NCBI GenBank assembly: GCA_030268105.1
Contig: BSDZ01000078.1
Location: 2,903,001 to 2,967,000, forward strand
Reading direction: 5' to 3'
DNA: 64,000 bases
Source of the DNA: Volvox africanus
Lineage: Eukaryota; Chlorophyta; Chlorophyceae; Chlamydomonadales; Volvocaceae
Shown here: positions 1-10,881 of the stretch, one piece after another
How the letters are laid out: every line of letters begins with the position of its first letter
Numbering within the stretch: position 1 is the first letter of the stretch
Program-made: the position numbers and the translations under genes
Notes under the pieces: generated by a model
Told to the model about the DNA's origin: nothing
Databases searched by the model: none
The model's input: the letters and a program-made list of their open reading frames with translations, nothing else

Positions 1-77
1 ACGTTAAAGAAAGCTACAGAAAAAGCTTTAGCTGAAGGTATCTCCATCGGTAAACAGGCGCAAAAAAATGGACCATG
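1..77 (+). pseudogene. Bacterial-looking reading-frame remnant at window edge
   Basis: Frame 1 is open from the first base up to the LTR. It reads as a lysine/alanine/glutamate-rich stretch (starting TLKKATEKALAEG and ending near QAQKNG) with A/T-ending codons unlike the GC-rich genes further right. The composition resembles the charged C-terminal tails of bacterial Rpn/PD-(D/E)XK nuclease-transposases, but only about 25 residues are visible, so this is a guess. It is cut by the 3' LTR of copia copy A at 78 and by the window edge. It may be a fragment of bacterial or organellar DNA in which the copia landed. Confidence 0.3.
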
Positions 78-318
78 TATTGAGACGTAGACTATCAGAC
101 ATAAGGAAGCCTGACGTAATTACGAGAAAGTAGAGTTACATATTATCTGATAGTAAGGAGTCCAAATAGTTCGTTCTAGAGTCGGCACATATACTTGTGC
201 GTATAGCACTACAAGCAGTACGAACGTGGGTCGATAGCTTACCGCCGAGTACAGCTACAACAGCGGGATTGTTGCTAGTATGGATCGCTATATCGAACTG
301 ATATACCATTTTATAACA
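78..318 (-). repeat. 3' LTR of copia copy A
   Basis: About 241 bp, nearly identical to the LTRs at 12368, 18159 and 22661. Read on the minus strand it runs from TGTTATAAAATGG to CTACGTCTCAATA. The CAATA end is set by the GGCCC target duplication of copy B and by the primer-binding site abutting it directly. Confidence 0.92.
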
Positions 319-330
319 CGCCCCCTCGAG
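319..330 (-). other. Polypurine tract of copia copy A
   Basis: On the minus strand the sequence CTCGAGGGGGCG abuts the start of the 3' LTR, the expected place for plus-strand priming. The same tract occurs at the matching place in copy B. Confidence 0.7.
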
Positions 331-433
331 ACATGCCTAGCAACAAGTGAAAGAAGATAATTCCAACCAGGGATTCTTCTTGAAACCGAAAAGCTAAAGC
401 CAAACGAGTTCGCCCCAAACAAACTTAGAAAGC

Positions 434-3089
434 TTACTCGGCCAACCCCATCGCCGTAATGCACTTCTTAAACTTTATCTCTCCAAGTGCCTTGGTTAAC
501 ACATCTGCTACCATATCCTCCGTCGAACAGTGCGATAAGGCAACTTCCTTCCGCAGGACTCGTTCCCGCACTAGATGATGCTGCACGTCGATGTGCTTAG
601 AACGAACCGACATTATCGGGTTATTCCCAAGGCTCATCGATCCCTCAGAATCCGTTCGAATCTGAATAGCCTGTGTCCTCAGACCCAAGTCTCTGGTCAG
701 CTTGCGAAGCCAAAGTGCCTCCCGCACTGCAGCTGCCGTGGCCTCGTACTCTGCCTCCACTGTTGAAGCTGCCGACGTGCGCTGCAATTGGCTGTTCCAG
801 CTGATAGCTGCGCCGTTTAGCAAGAATACGTAGCCAGTTGTGGACCTCCGAGTGGCTGGATCTCCAGCCCAGTCGGAATCACTGTAGCCCACCATGGTGA
901 GATCGCCATCTCCGTCATAGCATAATCCGAGCTCCTTGGTACCCGCCAGGTATCGCAGCACCCCCAAAGCCAAGCCCATGTGAACCTTAGATGGGTTGCC
1001 CATGAAGCGCGCCAGAACGCTCATTGCCTGCGAGATATCCGGTCTTGTGCTCGTCGCCAGGTAGTTCAATTCGCCGACAAGCGCCCTGTACTTGGTGTTG
1101 TCTACGAGCTCCTTGTTGTTGTCTTCTGCTGGCAGGGCTCTAGTACCAGGAGGTAGTGGGTCTTTCGAGGCTTTGCATTGACGAGTTGATGTCGCTGCAG
1201 CAGCTCCTCAATGTAGCGTCGCTGCGATAGTTTTACCTCCCCGTGCGCTCCCCGGCTGATCTCCATGCCCAGGAAAACTTTTGCCTCTCCAAGATCTCGA
1301 ATCTTGAAGGCTTGTCCGATTTCTGTTTTCACTCTCCTGATCATTGCCTCGTCTTCTGAGGTGATGATGATGTCGTCCACGTGCACCAGGAGGTAGACGA
1401 TCTCCTTCTCGTCCTTTTTGATGAACAGTGCTGGGTCCGCTACTGACGGTTTGAACCCCAGCTTGTCCAGCTCCGCCGCTAGCTTCATATACCAGCAGCG
1501 TGGGGCCTGTTTCAGCCCGTAGATTGAGCGTAGAAGCCTGCACGCCTGCTCTGGATCTGCTGACTCGTAACCAGGCGGCTGCTGCATCCAGAGCTCCTCC
1601 TCTAGCTCCCCGTTCAGGAAAGCTGTTGAAACGTCTAGCTGATGGATCGGCATTGCTTTAGCCGCAGCCAACGCCAGGAGCATACAAAGTGAAGCAAAAC
1701 GCGAGGTTGGAGCAAAGAGCTCCCCATAATCAATCCCCGCCCGCTGCTCGTAGCCCTTCGCCACCAAACGTGCCTTGTAGCGCTCGATCTCGCCATCCTC
1801 TGCACGTTTGACCTTATACACCCACCGACAAGGCAGAATCCGCGCACCTGGCGGTGGTTTTGCTAGCTCCCAGGTCCCATTTGTGAGCTGTGCTGAGATT
1901 TCCTCATCCATGGCACTTCTCCATTCCTCAGCATATGGGCCGTCAGTGGCCTCCTGGTATGAAGCTGGCTCTGGTACTTCTTCCTCGATTGCAGCATTGA
2001 TCCGCCTGAACGTAACCCTTCCGTTGGGCTCATGCCTCCATTCAATCAGTCGCTTTCGCTCACGTAGTGGATAGCGACGTTCCTGCATATTAACGTCTGC
2101 ACCGTCGTTGTTGTGGTTTTGCTGCTGCACCGGCCCTTCGCCTGTCATAGCGTCTCCACCATTGCCTCCGCGGGACTGCACTGTATTTTGCGTCCTGGGA
2201 AACTGTGCTGCTGGTATGCCTGCGTGCCTCTGTGGCGCCGCTGTCTGGCCGCTGCTGGTGGATGCACCATGGTTCACTTCAGCAGCTCCCTGGTCCATGT
2301 CGGTGTTGACTGGCGTATCTCCGCCGCCCCCTGGCGACGGAACGCCGCCAGACTCCTCGACATCCTCCTCGTCGGAATCCTCATAGCGATCTCCAACTGT
2401 TGACTCGTCGAACTTGACTGTCGAGTGGGTGCTGATGAGATTGTTGATCAAGATGCGGTACTGCCTCCCTTGCTCGTATCCAACTAGCACTCCTTTTTTA
2501 CTCACGGGTTGCAGTTTGTTCCGCTTCTCCTTCGGCACGTGTGCATATGCGGTACTGCCGAAAACTCTCAGATGGCTTATGTCCGGCTTCACCCCCATGA
2601 ACGCCTCATGGGGCGTTACTGATGCCCCCACGACCGGTGAAACGTTGCGCAAAAGATTTGCCGTAGCCATGGCTTCTGCCCAGAGCTTCTGCGGTAGTCC
2701 TGACTCCGCCAGCATTGCCCGGGTCTTCTCCAATAGGGTCCTGTTGAGGCGCTCCGCCGCCCCATTCTGCTCCGGCGAATACCCAACGGTCGTACCATGG
2801 ATAATCCCTTTTTCGCCGAAGTAGGCGCTCATGGCTGAGTTAAGGAACTCGGTCCCACGATCCGTGCGTGCCTCCTTCACGCGACGGCCAGTCATATTCT
2901 CCAGCGCCTCGATCATTGTCTTGACCTTCTTTCGAACTGCGTCCTTGGTCTCCGTGAACGCAACAGTAGAAAATCCCGTGCAGTCGTCCAGCAATGTAGT
3001 AACGTACCGGGATCCACCTATCGAAGTCTCAGGCATAGGTCCACAGACGTCCAGGTGTATCAGGCCCAGAGGTTTCGCCGCCTTGTGTC
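434..3089 (-). pseudogene. pol: Copia pol, C-terminal part (integrase core, RT, RNase H), frameshifted
   Basis: Matches the C-terminal two thirds of the copy B polyprotein. In order on the minus strand: integrase core (TDRGTEFLN; YSPEQNGAAERLNR), linker, copia reverse transcriptase (RWVYKVKR, QLDVSTAFLNG, HVDDIIITS) and RNase H (DSDWAGD; SKHIDVQHH). A run of four G in copy B (about 19233) is three G here (about 1157), which breaks the frame into 1102-3089 and 434-1069. The upstream end is the gypsy insertion point. It cannot yield a working polyprotein as it stands. Confidence 0.92.
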
Positions 3090-3094
3090 CAGTG

Positions 3095-4225
3095 TGTTGT
3101 GCTACGGTTTGTTTCCCGCCGATGCGTAGGTCGATGCGACCCTACGAGGCGAAGTGCTATCTTGATGAACACATGAACCATCAATGCATATGAATGAACT
3201 TGCATGATATAAATGTATTTGTATATATTTATATATGCATTTGGCATGACACCATTATCCATCGCGACATCGCATCATGGCAAATCCGCCTAGCATGCAT
3301 GAAATCCCAAATCATTGAAGTGCGCATTATGCTCGTGCTATGAAACGATAAGTAATATTATCTGATATAATATTACTTCATTACAGCACACGTTGAGAGC
3401 GCCGCACTCGTCGCGATGCATGCCTTGTAACCGAATATCGTTATTCGGACCCTTGCATCATGCGAATGCCGGAAAGGCTTATACGTTGTTATACATGGAC
3501 ATCGCCTATACGCAGTAGGGTTGTCACACTTAGGATCGGCCTCCTAGTGTGAATCGTACGGCATCGCGATGCTACGAGTATAACAGATGCGAGGACGGCT
3601 AAGCAAGACAAGATATTCTATACCGGAGAACACTTGTGTGTTCTACATTATCATTGCTATACACTACTCCGACTGAGAGCGGGCCAAAGACCCTAATGGT
3701 AAGGGCAGGGTGCCCCCATGTCGATGGACGGTGACGACCCCAATTAAAGTGACCTGCGAGCTGACCAGTAGCGGAGTTGACGCCTTAGTTGATTCGGCAG
3801 ATTCCGCTGGATGCTGGTGGTGGGTGCTGAACCTGGGAAAACCACTGATTTCGGAGAAGTCGGCATGGGAGACTGGATGAGGGTGCCCCGAAACACCGGG
3901 GAAGGTAGGGACTGCCAGGTTAGTGGCCACGGGTGATGTACCCCCCTATCCTACACACATACTACTCTACTTAGCCCGAGCTAAGCCTAAATTTCGCTAT
4001 CACCGCCGCGTGATGATTACTTGCTTCCGGCGCTGACGGCGATTACGTCCATTGCACCGCTTCGATCTGTAAGACTGTAAGTTATATCTCTTCTTGTCTT
4101 GAAGTCTTCTGCTGTCTCTGTTTGCTCGCGCTTGTCTTGCTGTACTTGCAAGTGCTGGCGCATCGGTGTCGAAAGCCTTCAGACGTGCAGATACTTATGA
4201 GCAAACACGAAGGAGAGGTACAACA
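3095..4225 (+). repeat. 5' LTR of the gypsy element (with an insertion)
   Basis: Matches the 3' LTR at 10049-10881 from end to end except for extra sequence at 3669-3960, making it 1131 bp against 833 bp. Promoter elements cannot be placed with confidence. Confidence 0.93.
3669..3960. mobile_element. Small insertion inside the gypsy 5' LTR
   Basis: 292 bp are absent from the 3' LTR. They are flanked by ACTACT at 3663-3668 and again at 3961-3966, where the 3' LTR has a single GCTACT. No terminal inverted repeats or poly(A) tail are visible. The minus strand has an 88-codon open frame (3930-3664) with no recognised domain. This is probably a short non-autonomous element that arrived after integration; the family is unknown. 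Confidence 0.6.
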
Positions 4226-4228
4226 AAT

Positions 4229-4240
4229 TGGTATCGAGAC
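4229..4240 (+). other. Gypsy primer-binding site
   Basis: TGGTATCGAGAC begins three bases after the LTR end. TGG pairs with the CCA end of a tRNA, and the match predicts a tRNA ending GTCTCGATACCA. The tRNA species cannot be named from the window alone; GATACCA ends are seen in plant initiator tRNA-Met. Confidence 0.7.
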
Positions 4241-4691
4241 AGGTTCCTTGCCTAACTGTCTCTCTTTGTCTAATCGGAAGTAGGTTCTTTCTATGGCGAG
4301 TTCCAGCGACGAACCACGAGGACCGCTAGATACTTTTGCCGAAGACCTAGGCCGCGCCGTTTTGGACGCCGCCGCTTCCGGTTTGTAATTGTTTAATTGC
4401 TTTTGTTTAGATTGCTGCACTTGTTGTGTAAGTGTACGCTCTGAGTCGCAGGTAATCTCAGTGCACCGGCATTGCTTGCCGTGGCGACTGAGACCGGCTT
4501 TCGTCCGGACCAGTTGGCGACTCTCATTGCCCAAACTACGGAGATCAGGACTCAGGTGGGCAAGTACTTGCTGAGTTTACTGAATCTTCTCAAGAGTACT
4601 GTCGGTAGGCTCACCGAATCGCTTTGTACTCTTGCCTTTGCGATAGAAGTCGGCTTCTATTACGCAAACCTAGGGTATCGCTTCGTGCTCC

Positions 4692-5927
4692 ATGTCCGCG
4701 GAACACGACGATACGCCGCACACTAGCCTAGCTAGCCAACCCGATTTTGTTGTGGCTGCTAGAGTGCCGGATAGAGGTCTTGAGACTGTTGGCACGCGAG
4801 CCACTCAAGATCCCCTTGTCCTTCAGACCCCTGCTCACTTAATTGTGCCGCATTCAGCAGTTAACACCAATATGGACAACACTGCTGAACCAAGGGTTCT
4901 GCCATTACCTCAAGCTCGAGGGCATGATGACATCCCTGAGGTGATGAGATTGTCAATTCCCGTTCCTAGGCTCAATATCTCGCTAACTGAAAAGACAGCC
5001 GGACATAGCATAGGCGATGCAACTCGTGCGTACGTGCGTGACGCTAAAAAGTATCTCCAGGCTGTTCATGATGGTGATAATGATGGTATCAGGTGTCTCT
5101 TCGTTGGTAACACCCTCGAGGGCTCAGCGAAGGACTGGTATCGTGAATGGACCACCGCCCGGGGCGACTATACTTTTGACGAGTTGATCGCCGCTTTGCT
5201 CGCACGGTTTGCTACTGAGGTTCAAGCACGTGATGTGGAGGCTCGTAAGGTTTTGGCAGCCGGTAGCTACCACATGCGTCGGGGTGAAAATGTACCTGCG
5301 TACCAGTCACGCTTCGAAGCACTAGTGACCCCCATTGCTGATCTCACCGAAACCGAGCGTGTCTTTTGGTTTAAGCAAGGCCTGACGAAACTTTTGGCTA
5401 AATGGTGCGCTACTGACTTGGCTGGGGTGCCGATCAAGTCGTATGATGCCTTGGTCACTTTTGCTAAGGGTACGGAGATACGACTCCTTGCCGGTGAGGA
5501 AGAAGTCAAGTCTGTCCCTCGTGCAAATGCCGTGCAAGTGCAGGATCCGCTTGGGGAAGCTGTAGCTCTCGACCAGGAACTCGGAGCGACCCGCCCCACG
5601 CCTACTGCCGCGACGCGACGTAGCAACCGGCAACGCCAGGCGCGCGGGGGCGCTAGCTCGGGTGTCCGTGGGTCAGGAGGAGCAGGTCCGAGCTCGGACC
5701 CGGCTAAGAGCAGGAAGCGTGGTGGCACGCCGTCGTCGGCAGCCGCACAGCGCTCTGACCCCAATGCGAAGCGGACTCGCACGGATGACTCGTTTATGCC
5801 AAAATGGAATTGCAATCGTTCCGAGTTCGAACGTCGGAAAGCGGCCAATGTTTGTCTACGGTGCGCGGAGAGCCATCCTACGAAGGATTGCCCGTTACTA
5901 CCGCCGTTTGTACCTCAGCCGAAATAG
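4692..5927 (+). CDS. gag: Gypsy gag (capsid and nucleocapsid)
   Basis: 411 codons. Residues about 90-240 have the pattern of the retrotransposon gag domain (YLQAVHDGD, GSAKDWYREW, YHMRRGENVPAYQSRFEAL, ERVFWFKQGL), which builds the virus-like particle. A basic, low-complexity stretch follows, then a zinc knuckle C388-x2-C391-x3-H395-x4-C400 near the end, one residue shorter than the usual CX2CX4HX4C. The ORF ends at a single TAG (5925-5927), and the pol frame continues in the same reading frame directly after it. That suggests Gag-Pol is made by stop-codon readthrough. The ATG at 4692 is the first in this frame after the leader. Confidence 0.93.
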   Translation: MSAEHDDTPHTSLASQPDFVVAARVPDRGLETVGTRATQDPLVLQTPAHLIVPHSAVNTNMDNTAEPRVLPLPQARGHDDIPEVMRLSIPVPRLNISLTEKTAGHSIGDATRAYVRDAKKYLQAVHDGDNDGIRCLFVGNTLEGSAKDWYREWTTARGDYTFDELIAALLARFATEVQARDVEARKVLAAGSYHMRRGENVPAYQSRFEALVTPIADLTETERVFWFKQGLTKLLAKWCATDLAGVPIKSYDALVTFAKGTEIRLLAGEEEVKSVPRANAVQVQDPLGEAVALDQELGATRPTPTAATRRSNRQRQARGGASSGVRGSGGAGPSSDPAKSRKRGGTPSSAAAQRSDPNAKRTRTDDSFMPKWNCNRSEFERRKAANVCLRCAESHPTKDCPLLPPFVPQPK

Positions 5928-8900
5928 GGGCTTGCCCGGGTTCCTGTGGAGGGGGCACCACCCGGGATTTCTGAACTCACACGTGGTCGGTGGTCATCCT
6001 TACGGCCAGCCGTGAAGGCATTGTTGCCTTGCGTACTTGGACACATTGAGCGAGTCATTGCGCGACGCATCACACTTGACGGACGCACGGGACTTCTCTG
6101 CTTCGATCCGTTGTGTAATTTGTTTACACCTCGCCGTCCCCTGTCGTCTATCGATCTGTCTAACCACGTGGTTTTGTTCATCCCCTCGTCTCTGCGTGAG
6201 ATGTCGGAACAGTTGGCCGTTTATAGGAGATGTAGGCGTCAATATCCAGGCACCGCCGCATGTGTATTACTCCCCGCTTTCTGTCGGCGCAAGGCAGAGG
6301 CATCGTTAAGGGGTATGCGGCGTGTCCACCGGTTCGAGCCGGGCACCGTTTTGTTTAATGGTGTGGATCGGGAGGGTATGCTGGCTCCGTGGCCAGGCAC
6401 ATCCTACTCGGTTGACGTTTGGTACGAAGCTCCTGATGAGGGTGCCGTAGGTTACGGACCCGCCCTAAGTGCACTGACGTTATTTGCTGGGCAGTCGCTC
6501 GTAGATAACCGTGTCCCAGTGGTTCAGATCGGTTTGAATGGCTGTACTCTGAAGGCACTTGTTGACACTGGTGCCAGCGACGACTTCATCTCTGTCGCAG
6601 AGGTGAATGCGCTGGGGTTGACCCCAGAGTCGTCTGATTGTCCACAGGTTACCCTTGCTGACGGGGGTAAGCATCCCATCGTGGGCAGGATTACCCTTAG
6701 CCTATCGATAGGCCCTTTGCGTGTTGTGACCCGGCCGTACGTGCTGCAGGGCTTAGCAGAGACTGCACCGTACAGAATGGGGTCTTCGACATTACGGCAG
6801 TACCGCGCGCGCATCGACATGGAGACCGCAACCCTGCATATGTGCAAGGGTACTCTGTCGATTAAGGTACCTTTCCTGTCGTTCGAACATGTCACACCAA
6901 AGGAGGGCGAAGCTGAGGCGGTGCCTATGGTTAATTTCGCTGTGACCGCAATGGCCGCACGAATCAAACCAGAGCTAGTCGGGCGTAAGGAAGCCGTCCG
7001 TTTGTTACGGAAGGGTGCCCACGGACTGCTTTTGAGGCCGCGGGTGGGCTGTTGTGCCACCACCGCGCAGATTTCTGTGGATCCTGAGGTTGAGGCCCTA
7101 CTGTCGCAGTATGAGGACGTCTTTAAAGATATCCCTGGCCTACCACCTATGCGTCCTGTTGATCACACAATCCCTCTCATGCCTGGAGCGCAGCCTACGG
7201 CCCGGCCAATGTACAGGTTGAGTCCATTGGAGCTGGACGAGGTAAAGCGCCAGGTGACGGATTTGCTCGCGAAGGGTATGATACGCCCCAGCACATCCCC
7301 GTACTCTGCACCGATTTTGTTTGTCGGTAAGAAGGATGGGACCTTGCGCATGTGCATCGATTACCGGGGTTTGAATGCGAGTACGGTGAAAAATCGCTAC
7401 CCTTTGCCACGCGTTGACGACCTGTTGGATAAGCTGAAGGGATCTGCTTATTTTTCCTCGATTGACTTGCAACAGGGCTATAATCAGATCCGCATCGCTG
7501 CCTCTGATATTCCGAAAACCGCTTTTCGGACGCCCTTCGGTCACTTCGAGTATACGGTCCTATCGTTTGGTTTGACTAATGCCCCTGCGACGTTTCAGGC
7601 GGTTATGGACCGAATGTTTAGGCCGTTTATCGACAGGTTCGTTGTTTGCTACCTGGATGACATCTTGGTTTATTCTAAGACGCGCGAGGAGCACTTGGAG
7701 CATCTTTGGCTCGTGCTCGACGTTATGAGGCGGGAGCAATTGTTTGCTAAACGCGCCAAATGCTTTTGGGCGCAGCCTCAGGTGGAATATTTGGGCCACA
7801 TTGTGTCGGCCACTGGTGTGAAGATGGACCCGCGGAAGGTCGCCGTGGTTCACGATTGGCCCGCGCCTCAGAACCTCACGGAGCTGCGTGAGTTCCTTGG
7901 CTTGACCAATTATTTCCGAAATTTCATTAAAAAATATTCCATCATTGCAGCCCCGCTTACTAACTTAACTCGCAAAGGCGTTTTCGTTTCGCTCGAGTCG
8001 TGGACGTCGCAATGCCAGCGGGCATTCGAAGAGCTCAAGCGAACCGTTGCCGAAGATGCCACCCTTGCATTCCCTGATTACTCGTTGCCGTTTCGTGTTG
8101 AGGTAGTGTCTGATGCCTCAATATTTGGAAGCGGCGCTGTATTGTTACAGGAAGGGCGACCGATCGCCTTCACGAGTAAGAAGTTTTCTGGTGCGGAGAT
8201 TCGCTACACCACCGGGGAACAGGAGCTTCTGGCAGTGCTGCATGCTTTAAAGGAATGGCGCTGCTACCTCGAGGGACGCCCATTTACTTTAAAGACTGAC
8301 CACAAGCCCCTAACGTTTTTGCAAAGCGTTCCGACGTTGAACCGCCATCAGGCTAGGTGGATGGAATACCTAGCTAGGTTCGACTGCACCTGGGAGTACA
8401 TTTCTGGTAAATTGAATATTGCCGATGCTCTCAGTCGACATCCGTCGCTACACGCTGCAATTTTGGCAGCGCCCGTCGTGCGACCGCATAACGAGGAGGT
8501 GCCGATCGCGACGGACCTCGCAGAGCGGTTGAAGGTGGCCTACAACGCAGACGCCTGGTTCTCGGAGCCGGCTTATGTAGAAAACCTTCGCAAGCAGAAT
8601 GGCCTTTGGCTACGGACGGAGGGTGCAGCTATGCAAATCGTCGTTCCGAACGACGACGCGCTACGCTATGACATCCTTGCGTGGTTCCACGAGGACCCGT
8701 TAGCAGGGCACCCTGGTAGCAAGCGGTTGGTCGAATTGGTGCAACGTTTCTTTTGGTGGCCTCGTTTGGCTAACGATGCGGCGAACTTCGTACAGACATG
8801 CAGTCTGTGCCAGCGCAATAAGGCTTTGTCCGGTAAGGGTCATGGGTTGTTGCAACCGTTGCCTGTCCCGGATGCGCCTTGGGAAAGTGTTTCCATGGAC

Positions 8901-9989
8901 TTCGTAGTCGCACTGCCCAAAACTGAGGGGGGATATGATGCGGTGTTCGTAATGGTCAATCGTCTGACTAAGATGGTCCACTTAGCACCATGCACATCAT
9001 CCTGCACGGCTGAGCTAACCGCACGTTTGTTTTTTGATAATGTGGTTCGGTTACACGGGGTTCCCAAAAACGTGATCTCGGACCGCGGTGGGCAGTTTAC
9101 GTCTAAGTTTTGGGAAGCGCTCTGCAAGCTAGTTGGCATGCGTGTCAACCTGAGCACAGCGTACCATCCGCAGACGGATGGTCAAACCGAACGCACAAAC
9201 CGCACGTTGGGTGATATGTTGCGCAATTATGCTGGTCGCACACCACTCGTTTGGGATACGTATTTGACTGCGGCAGAATTCGCGCTTAACAACGCTGTTA
9301 ACCGCTCTACAGGCAAAAGTCCGTTCTTTCTTAACTACGGGTTTCATCCCGCGCTACCTGTGTGGCGTGAGTTGGAAGTGAACGTGCCTGCTGCTAAACT
9401 TTTTGCCAAGTCTTTTATGTCCCGAATCACAGACGCGAAGTCGTGTTTGGACGCGGTGCAGCAACGAACGACGGAATACTACAACAAATCCAAGCAGGAT
9501 GTGACGTTTTTGGAAGGGCAACTCGTGTTGCTAAGCACCAAGAACTTGCGTTCCTTGGCCGACGGATCCCGAAAACTCTTACCCCGCTGGATTGGTCCGT
9601 ATCCTGTCATGCGCATGGTTGGGAATGTGGCTGTGGAGCTTGCATTGCCCGCTGATATGACCATTCACCCCACGTTTCATGTATCACTTGTCCATCCTTA
9701 TCGTGGTACGGAACCCGTCCCTGAGCCTGCTAATGCCCCCGCAGCGATCGAACCAGTTCCCGAGACCTGGATCGCTGGTAAACAGAAGTTTTACGATGTG
9801 GAGCGGGTGTTAGATTATCGCGCGCGTCGTGTGGGCCGACACCGACGTAAGCGGACAGTACACGAGTACTTGGTCAAGTGGACAGGGTATACCAGCGAGC
9901 ACAACTCATGGGAACCAGCACGCAACTTCTCGCAGGACATGAAGCCCCTGCTTGAAGAAGCCCGCAAACGTGCCACACAAGCCCGATGA
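5928..9989 (+). CDS. pol: Gypsy pol: protease, RT, RNase H, integrase, chromodomain
   Basis: Open from just after the gag TAG to 9989, with no ATG at the start (a GTG lies at 5946, used for numbering). Residues 1-180 hold an extra region of unknown role. The aspartic protease has DTGA at 207-210. Reverse transcriptase shows [31 protein letters not shown] and the active site YLDD at 569-572. RNase H includes [12 protein letters not shown] and TDHKPL. Integrase has an HHCC zinc finger from H915 and catalytic D985, D1046 and E1082 (DD35E). A chromodomain at about 1283-1345 ([16 protein letters not shown]) makes it a chromovirus; such domains steer integration to marked chromatin. All catalytic residues are present, so it could be functional. 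Confidence 0.96.
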   Translation, partial: GLARVPVEGAPPGISELTRGRWSSLRPAVKALLPCVLGHIERVIARRITLDGRTGLLCFDPLCNLFTPRRPLSSIDLSNHVVLFIPSSLREMSEQLAVYRRCRRQYPGTAACVLLPAFCRRKAEASLRGMRRVHRFEPGTVLFNGVDREGMLAPWPGTSYSVDVWYEAPDEGAVGYGPALSALTLFAGQSLVDNRVPVVQIGLNGCTLKALVDTGASDDFISVAEVNALGLTPESSDCPQVTLADGGKHPIVGRITLSLSIGPLRVVTRPYVLQGLAETAPYRMGSSTLRQYRARIDMETATLHMCKGTLSIKVPFLSFEHVTPKEGEAEAVPMVNFAVTAMAARIKPELVGRKEAVRLLRKGAHGLLLRPRVGCCATTAQISVDPEVEALLSQYEDVFKDIPGLPPMRPVDHTIPLMPGAQPTARPMYRLSPLELDEVKRQVTDLLAKGMIRPSTSPYSAPILFVGKKDGTLRMCIDYRGLNASTVKNRYPLPRVDDLLDKLKGSAYFSSIDLQQGYNQIRIAASDIPKTAFRTPFGHFEYTVLSFGLTNAPATFQAVMDRMFRPFIDRFVVCYLDDILVYSKTREEHLEHLWLVLDVMRREQLFAKRAKCFWAQPQVEYLGHIVSATGVKMDPRKVAVVHDWPAPQNLTELREFLGLTNYFRNFIKKYSIIAAPLTNLTRKGVFVSLESWTSQCQRAFEELKRTVAEDATLAFPDYSLPFRVEVVSDASIFGSGAVLLQEGRPIAFTSKKFSGAEIRYTTGEQELLAVLHALKEWRCYLEGRPFTLKTDHKPLTFLQSVPTLNRHQARWMEYLARFDCTWEYISGKLNIADALSRHPSLHAAILAAPVVRPHNEEVPIATDLAERLKVAYNADAWFSEPAYVENLRKQNGLWLRTEGAAMQIVVPNDDALRYDILAWFHEDPLAGHPGSKRLVELVQRFFWWPRLANDAANFVQTCSLCQRNKALSGKGHGLLQPLPVPDAPWESVSMDFVVALPKTEGGYDAVFVMVNRLTKMVHLAPCTSSCTAELTARLFFDNVVRLHGVPKNVISDRGGQFTSKFWEALCKLVGMRVNLSTAYHPQTDGQTERTNRTLGDMLRNYAGRTPLVWDTYLTAAEFALNNAVNRSTGKSPFFLNYGFHPALPVWRELEVNVPAAKLFAKSFMSRITDAKSCLDAVQQRTTEYYNKSKQDVTFLEGQLVLLSTKNLRSLADGSRKLLPRWIGPYPVMRMVGNVAVELALPADMTIHPTFHVSLVHPYRGTEPVPEPANAPAAIEPVPETWIAGKQKFYDVERVLDYRARRVGRHRRKRTVHEYLVKWTGYTSEHNSWEPARNFSQDMKPLLEEARKRATQAR

Positions 9990-10033
9990 CCCTTGCAGTC
10001 GATGCTGTATGAAGCAGCGAGGACGCTGCATAC

Positions 10034-10044
10034 GGGAGGGGGGA
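10034..10044 (+). other. Gypsy polypurine tract
   Basis: GGGAGGGGGGA lies four bases before the 3' LTR, the usual position of the plus-strand primer. Confidence 0.8.
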
Positions 10045-10048
10045 TAAT

Positions 10049-10881
10049 TGTTGTGCTACGGTTTGTTTCCCGCCGATGCGTAGGTTGATGCGACCCTACG
10101 AGGCGAAGTGCTATCTTGATGAACACATGAACCATCAATGCATATGAATGAACTTGCATGATATAAATGTATTTGTATATATTTATATATGCATTTGGCA
10201 TGACACCATTATCCATCGCGACATCGCATCATGGCAAATCCGCCTAGCATGCATGAAATCCCAAATCATTGAAGTGCGCATTATGCTCGTGCTATGAAAC
10301 GATAAGTAATATTATCTGATATAATATTACTTCATTACAGCACACGTTGAGAGCGCCGCACTCGTCGTGATGCATGCCTTGCAACCGAATATCGTTATTC
10401 GGACCCTTGCATCATGCGAATGCCGGAAAGGCTTAGACGTTGTTATACATGGACATCGCCTATACGCAGTAGGGTTGTAACACTTAGGATCGGCCTCCTA
10501 GTGTGAATCGTACGGCATCGCGATGCTACGAGTATAACAGATGCGAGGACGGCTAAGCAAGACAAGATATTCTATACCGGAGAACACTTGTGTGTTCTAC
10601 ATTATCATTGCTATACGCTACTCTACTTAGCCCGAGCTAAGCCTAAACTTCGCTATCACCGCCGCGTGATGATTGCTTGCTTCCGGTGCTGACGGCGATT
10701 ACGTCCATTGCACCGCTTCGATCTGTAAGACTGTAAGTTATATCTCTTCTTGTCTTGAAGTCTTCCGCTGTCTCTGTTTGCTCGCGCTTGTCTTGCTGTA
10801 CTTGCAAGTGCTGGCGCATCGGTGTCGAAAGCCTTCAGACGCGCAGATACTTATGAGCAAACATGAAGGAGAGGTACAACA
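10049..10881 (+). repeat. 3' LTR of the gypsy element
   Basis: 833 bp from TGTTGTGC to GTACAACA. It pairs with 3095-4225 with about a dozen base differences. Confidence 0.95.

Larger units (their letters stand above)
3095..10881 (+). mobile_element. Complete Ty3/gypsy chromovirus nested in copia copy A
   Basis: The element starts TGTTGTGC and ends GTACAACA, so it has TG..CA termini. It is flanked by a perfect 5-bp duplication CAGTG (3090-3094 and 10882-10886), and the flanks rejoin into continuous copia sequence equivalent to about 21175 in copy B. It carries two LTRs, a primer-binding site, open gag and pol frames, and a polypurine tract. The LTRs differ by about a dozen substitutions, mostly transitions, plus a 298-bp insertion in the 5' LTR. 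This indicates moderate age although both coding frames remain open. It is oriented opposite to the copia it interrupts. Confidence 0.97.
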
